Source: Nematostella vectensis
Lineage: Eukaryota; Cnidaria; Anthozoa; Actiniaria; Edwardsiidae
Direction: 5' to 3'
DNA length: 64,000 nucleotides
NCBI RefSeq assembly: GCF_932526225.1
Contig: NC_064043.1
Location: 496,001 to 560,000, forward strand
Notes under the pieces: generated by a model
Seen by the model: only the letters and a program-made list of their open reading frames with translations
Databases searched by the model: none
Told to the model about the DNA's origin: nothing
Shown: positions 63,863-64,000 of the stretch, piece after piece
How positions within the stretch are numbered: position 1 is the first letter of the stretch
Layout: each line of letters begins with the position of its first letter
Translations under genes and position numbers: made by a program

Positions 63863-64000
63863 GGCTATCAGCGGGAATCGAACCCGGGTCGCTGCGTTAG
63901 TAGTCAAGTGCCCGCAACGAAAGACTAACGTGGCATTGCTGAAGGGAATTGTAATGAAAATTACTTTTAATACTATTGGTATCGTAAACTATCCCAAGAA
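63863..64000. repeat. Truncated satellite unit at the right edge
   Basis: This is the first 138 bases of a long unit, with the tRNA-like block intact up to the window end (ACCCGGGTCGCTG form). The array continues beyond the window. Confidence 0.93.

Larger units (their letters stand above)
1..64000. repeat. Tandem satellite array, ~547-bp unit, filling the window
   Basis: The anchor GGCTATCAGC (TGCTATC in some subfamilies) recurs from base 27 to 63863 at intervals of 541-562 bp, with one 534-bp unit and 16 intervals of 227-231 bp. All copies are in the same orientation. Between anchors the sequence is colinear and very similar, with differences mostly single substitutions and length changes in the A-rich tract. 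No unique DNA interrupts the array and neither array edge is in the window. The array carries no plausible protein gene. Large head-to-tail arrays of this unit length are typical of eukaryotic satellite DNA; a heterochromatic or pericentromeric position is inferred. I do not recognise the family. HindIII, ClaI and BamHI-type palindromes occur about once or more per long unit, so a ladder near 547 bp would be expected. Confidence 0.97.

Noticed and set aside
1-64000. CRISPR array
   Set aside because: The repeats are about 547 bp and contiguous, with no unique spacers and no cas genes.
1-64000. rDNA intergenic spacer or 5S array
   Set aside because: No rRNA sequence is present in any unit, and the split-promoter element is tRNA-type, not the 5S internal control region.
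1-64000. Whole array as an assembly artefact
   Set aside because: The units differ by many private substitutions and ordered subfamilies, so most of the array is real. Only the near-identical blocks need read-level checking.

Overview
The whole 64-kb window is one uninterrupted tandem satellite array. I see no protein-coding gene, no intact RNA gene, no transposase and no unique flanking DNA. All copies lie head to tail in one orientation. Counting from the recurring GGCTATCAGC (or TGCTATC) anchor, there are 110 complete long units of about 547 bp (534-562), 16 short units of 227-231 bp, and a partial unit at each window edge. The organism is almost certainly a eukaryote. The reasons are the array size, the low GC content, the A-rich tract at each unit boundary, and a tRNA-like block with a split-promoter B box and a poly-T stop in every unit. 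I cannot name the species; pericentromeric or other heterochromatic satellite DNA is the most natural setting, but this is inference.

Each long unit, on the + strand, holds: (1) about 75 bp that read on the minus strand as a degenerate tRNA, with T-arm, B box GGTTCGATTCC, an anticodon-like loop and acceptor end ..TGATAGCC; (2) a linker; (3) a roughly 125-bp cluster of direct and inverted copies of a GTTACATTCGG motif, including an 8-bp-stem hairpin; (4) a conserved segment of roughly 250 bp carrying the palindromes CAGGATCCTG, TGTCATGACA and TATCGATA; (5) an A-rich tract of about 20-40 bp. On the minus strand that tract is a poly-T run directly after the tRNA-like 3' end, as at an RNA polymerase III gene.

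Layout: 27-21708 mixes long units with the 16 short ones, which come from one 317-bp internal deletion and occur as two alternating subtypes. 21709-27716 has long units only, with three-unit periodicity. 27717-34257 begins a different set of subfamilies. 34258-44670 is dominated by an eight-unit duplication, 44671-49044 repeats subfamilies first seen at 28-33 kb, and 49045-64000 contains 2-, 3- and 4-unit higher-order repeats. Several blocks of 1.6-4.7 kb are near-identical at offsets of 1645, 2195, 4385, 4934 and 5829 bp, and weaker matches lie about 15.9 and 20.1 kb apart. This is the pattern expected of recent unequal exchange or segmental amplification.

The points most worth a second look are the tRNA-like/poly-T module kept in every unit including the deleted ones, the strict alternation of the two short subtypes, the palindromic core, and units that are mosaics of two subfamilies.
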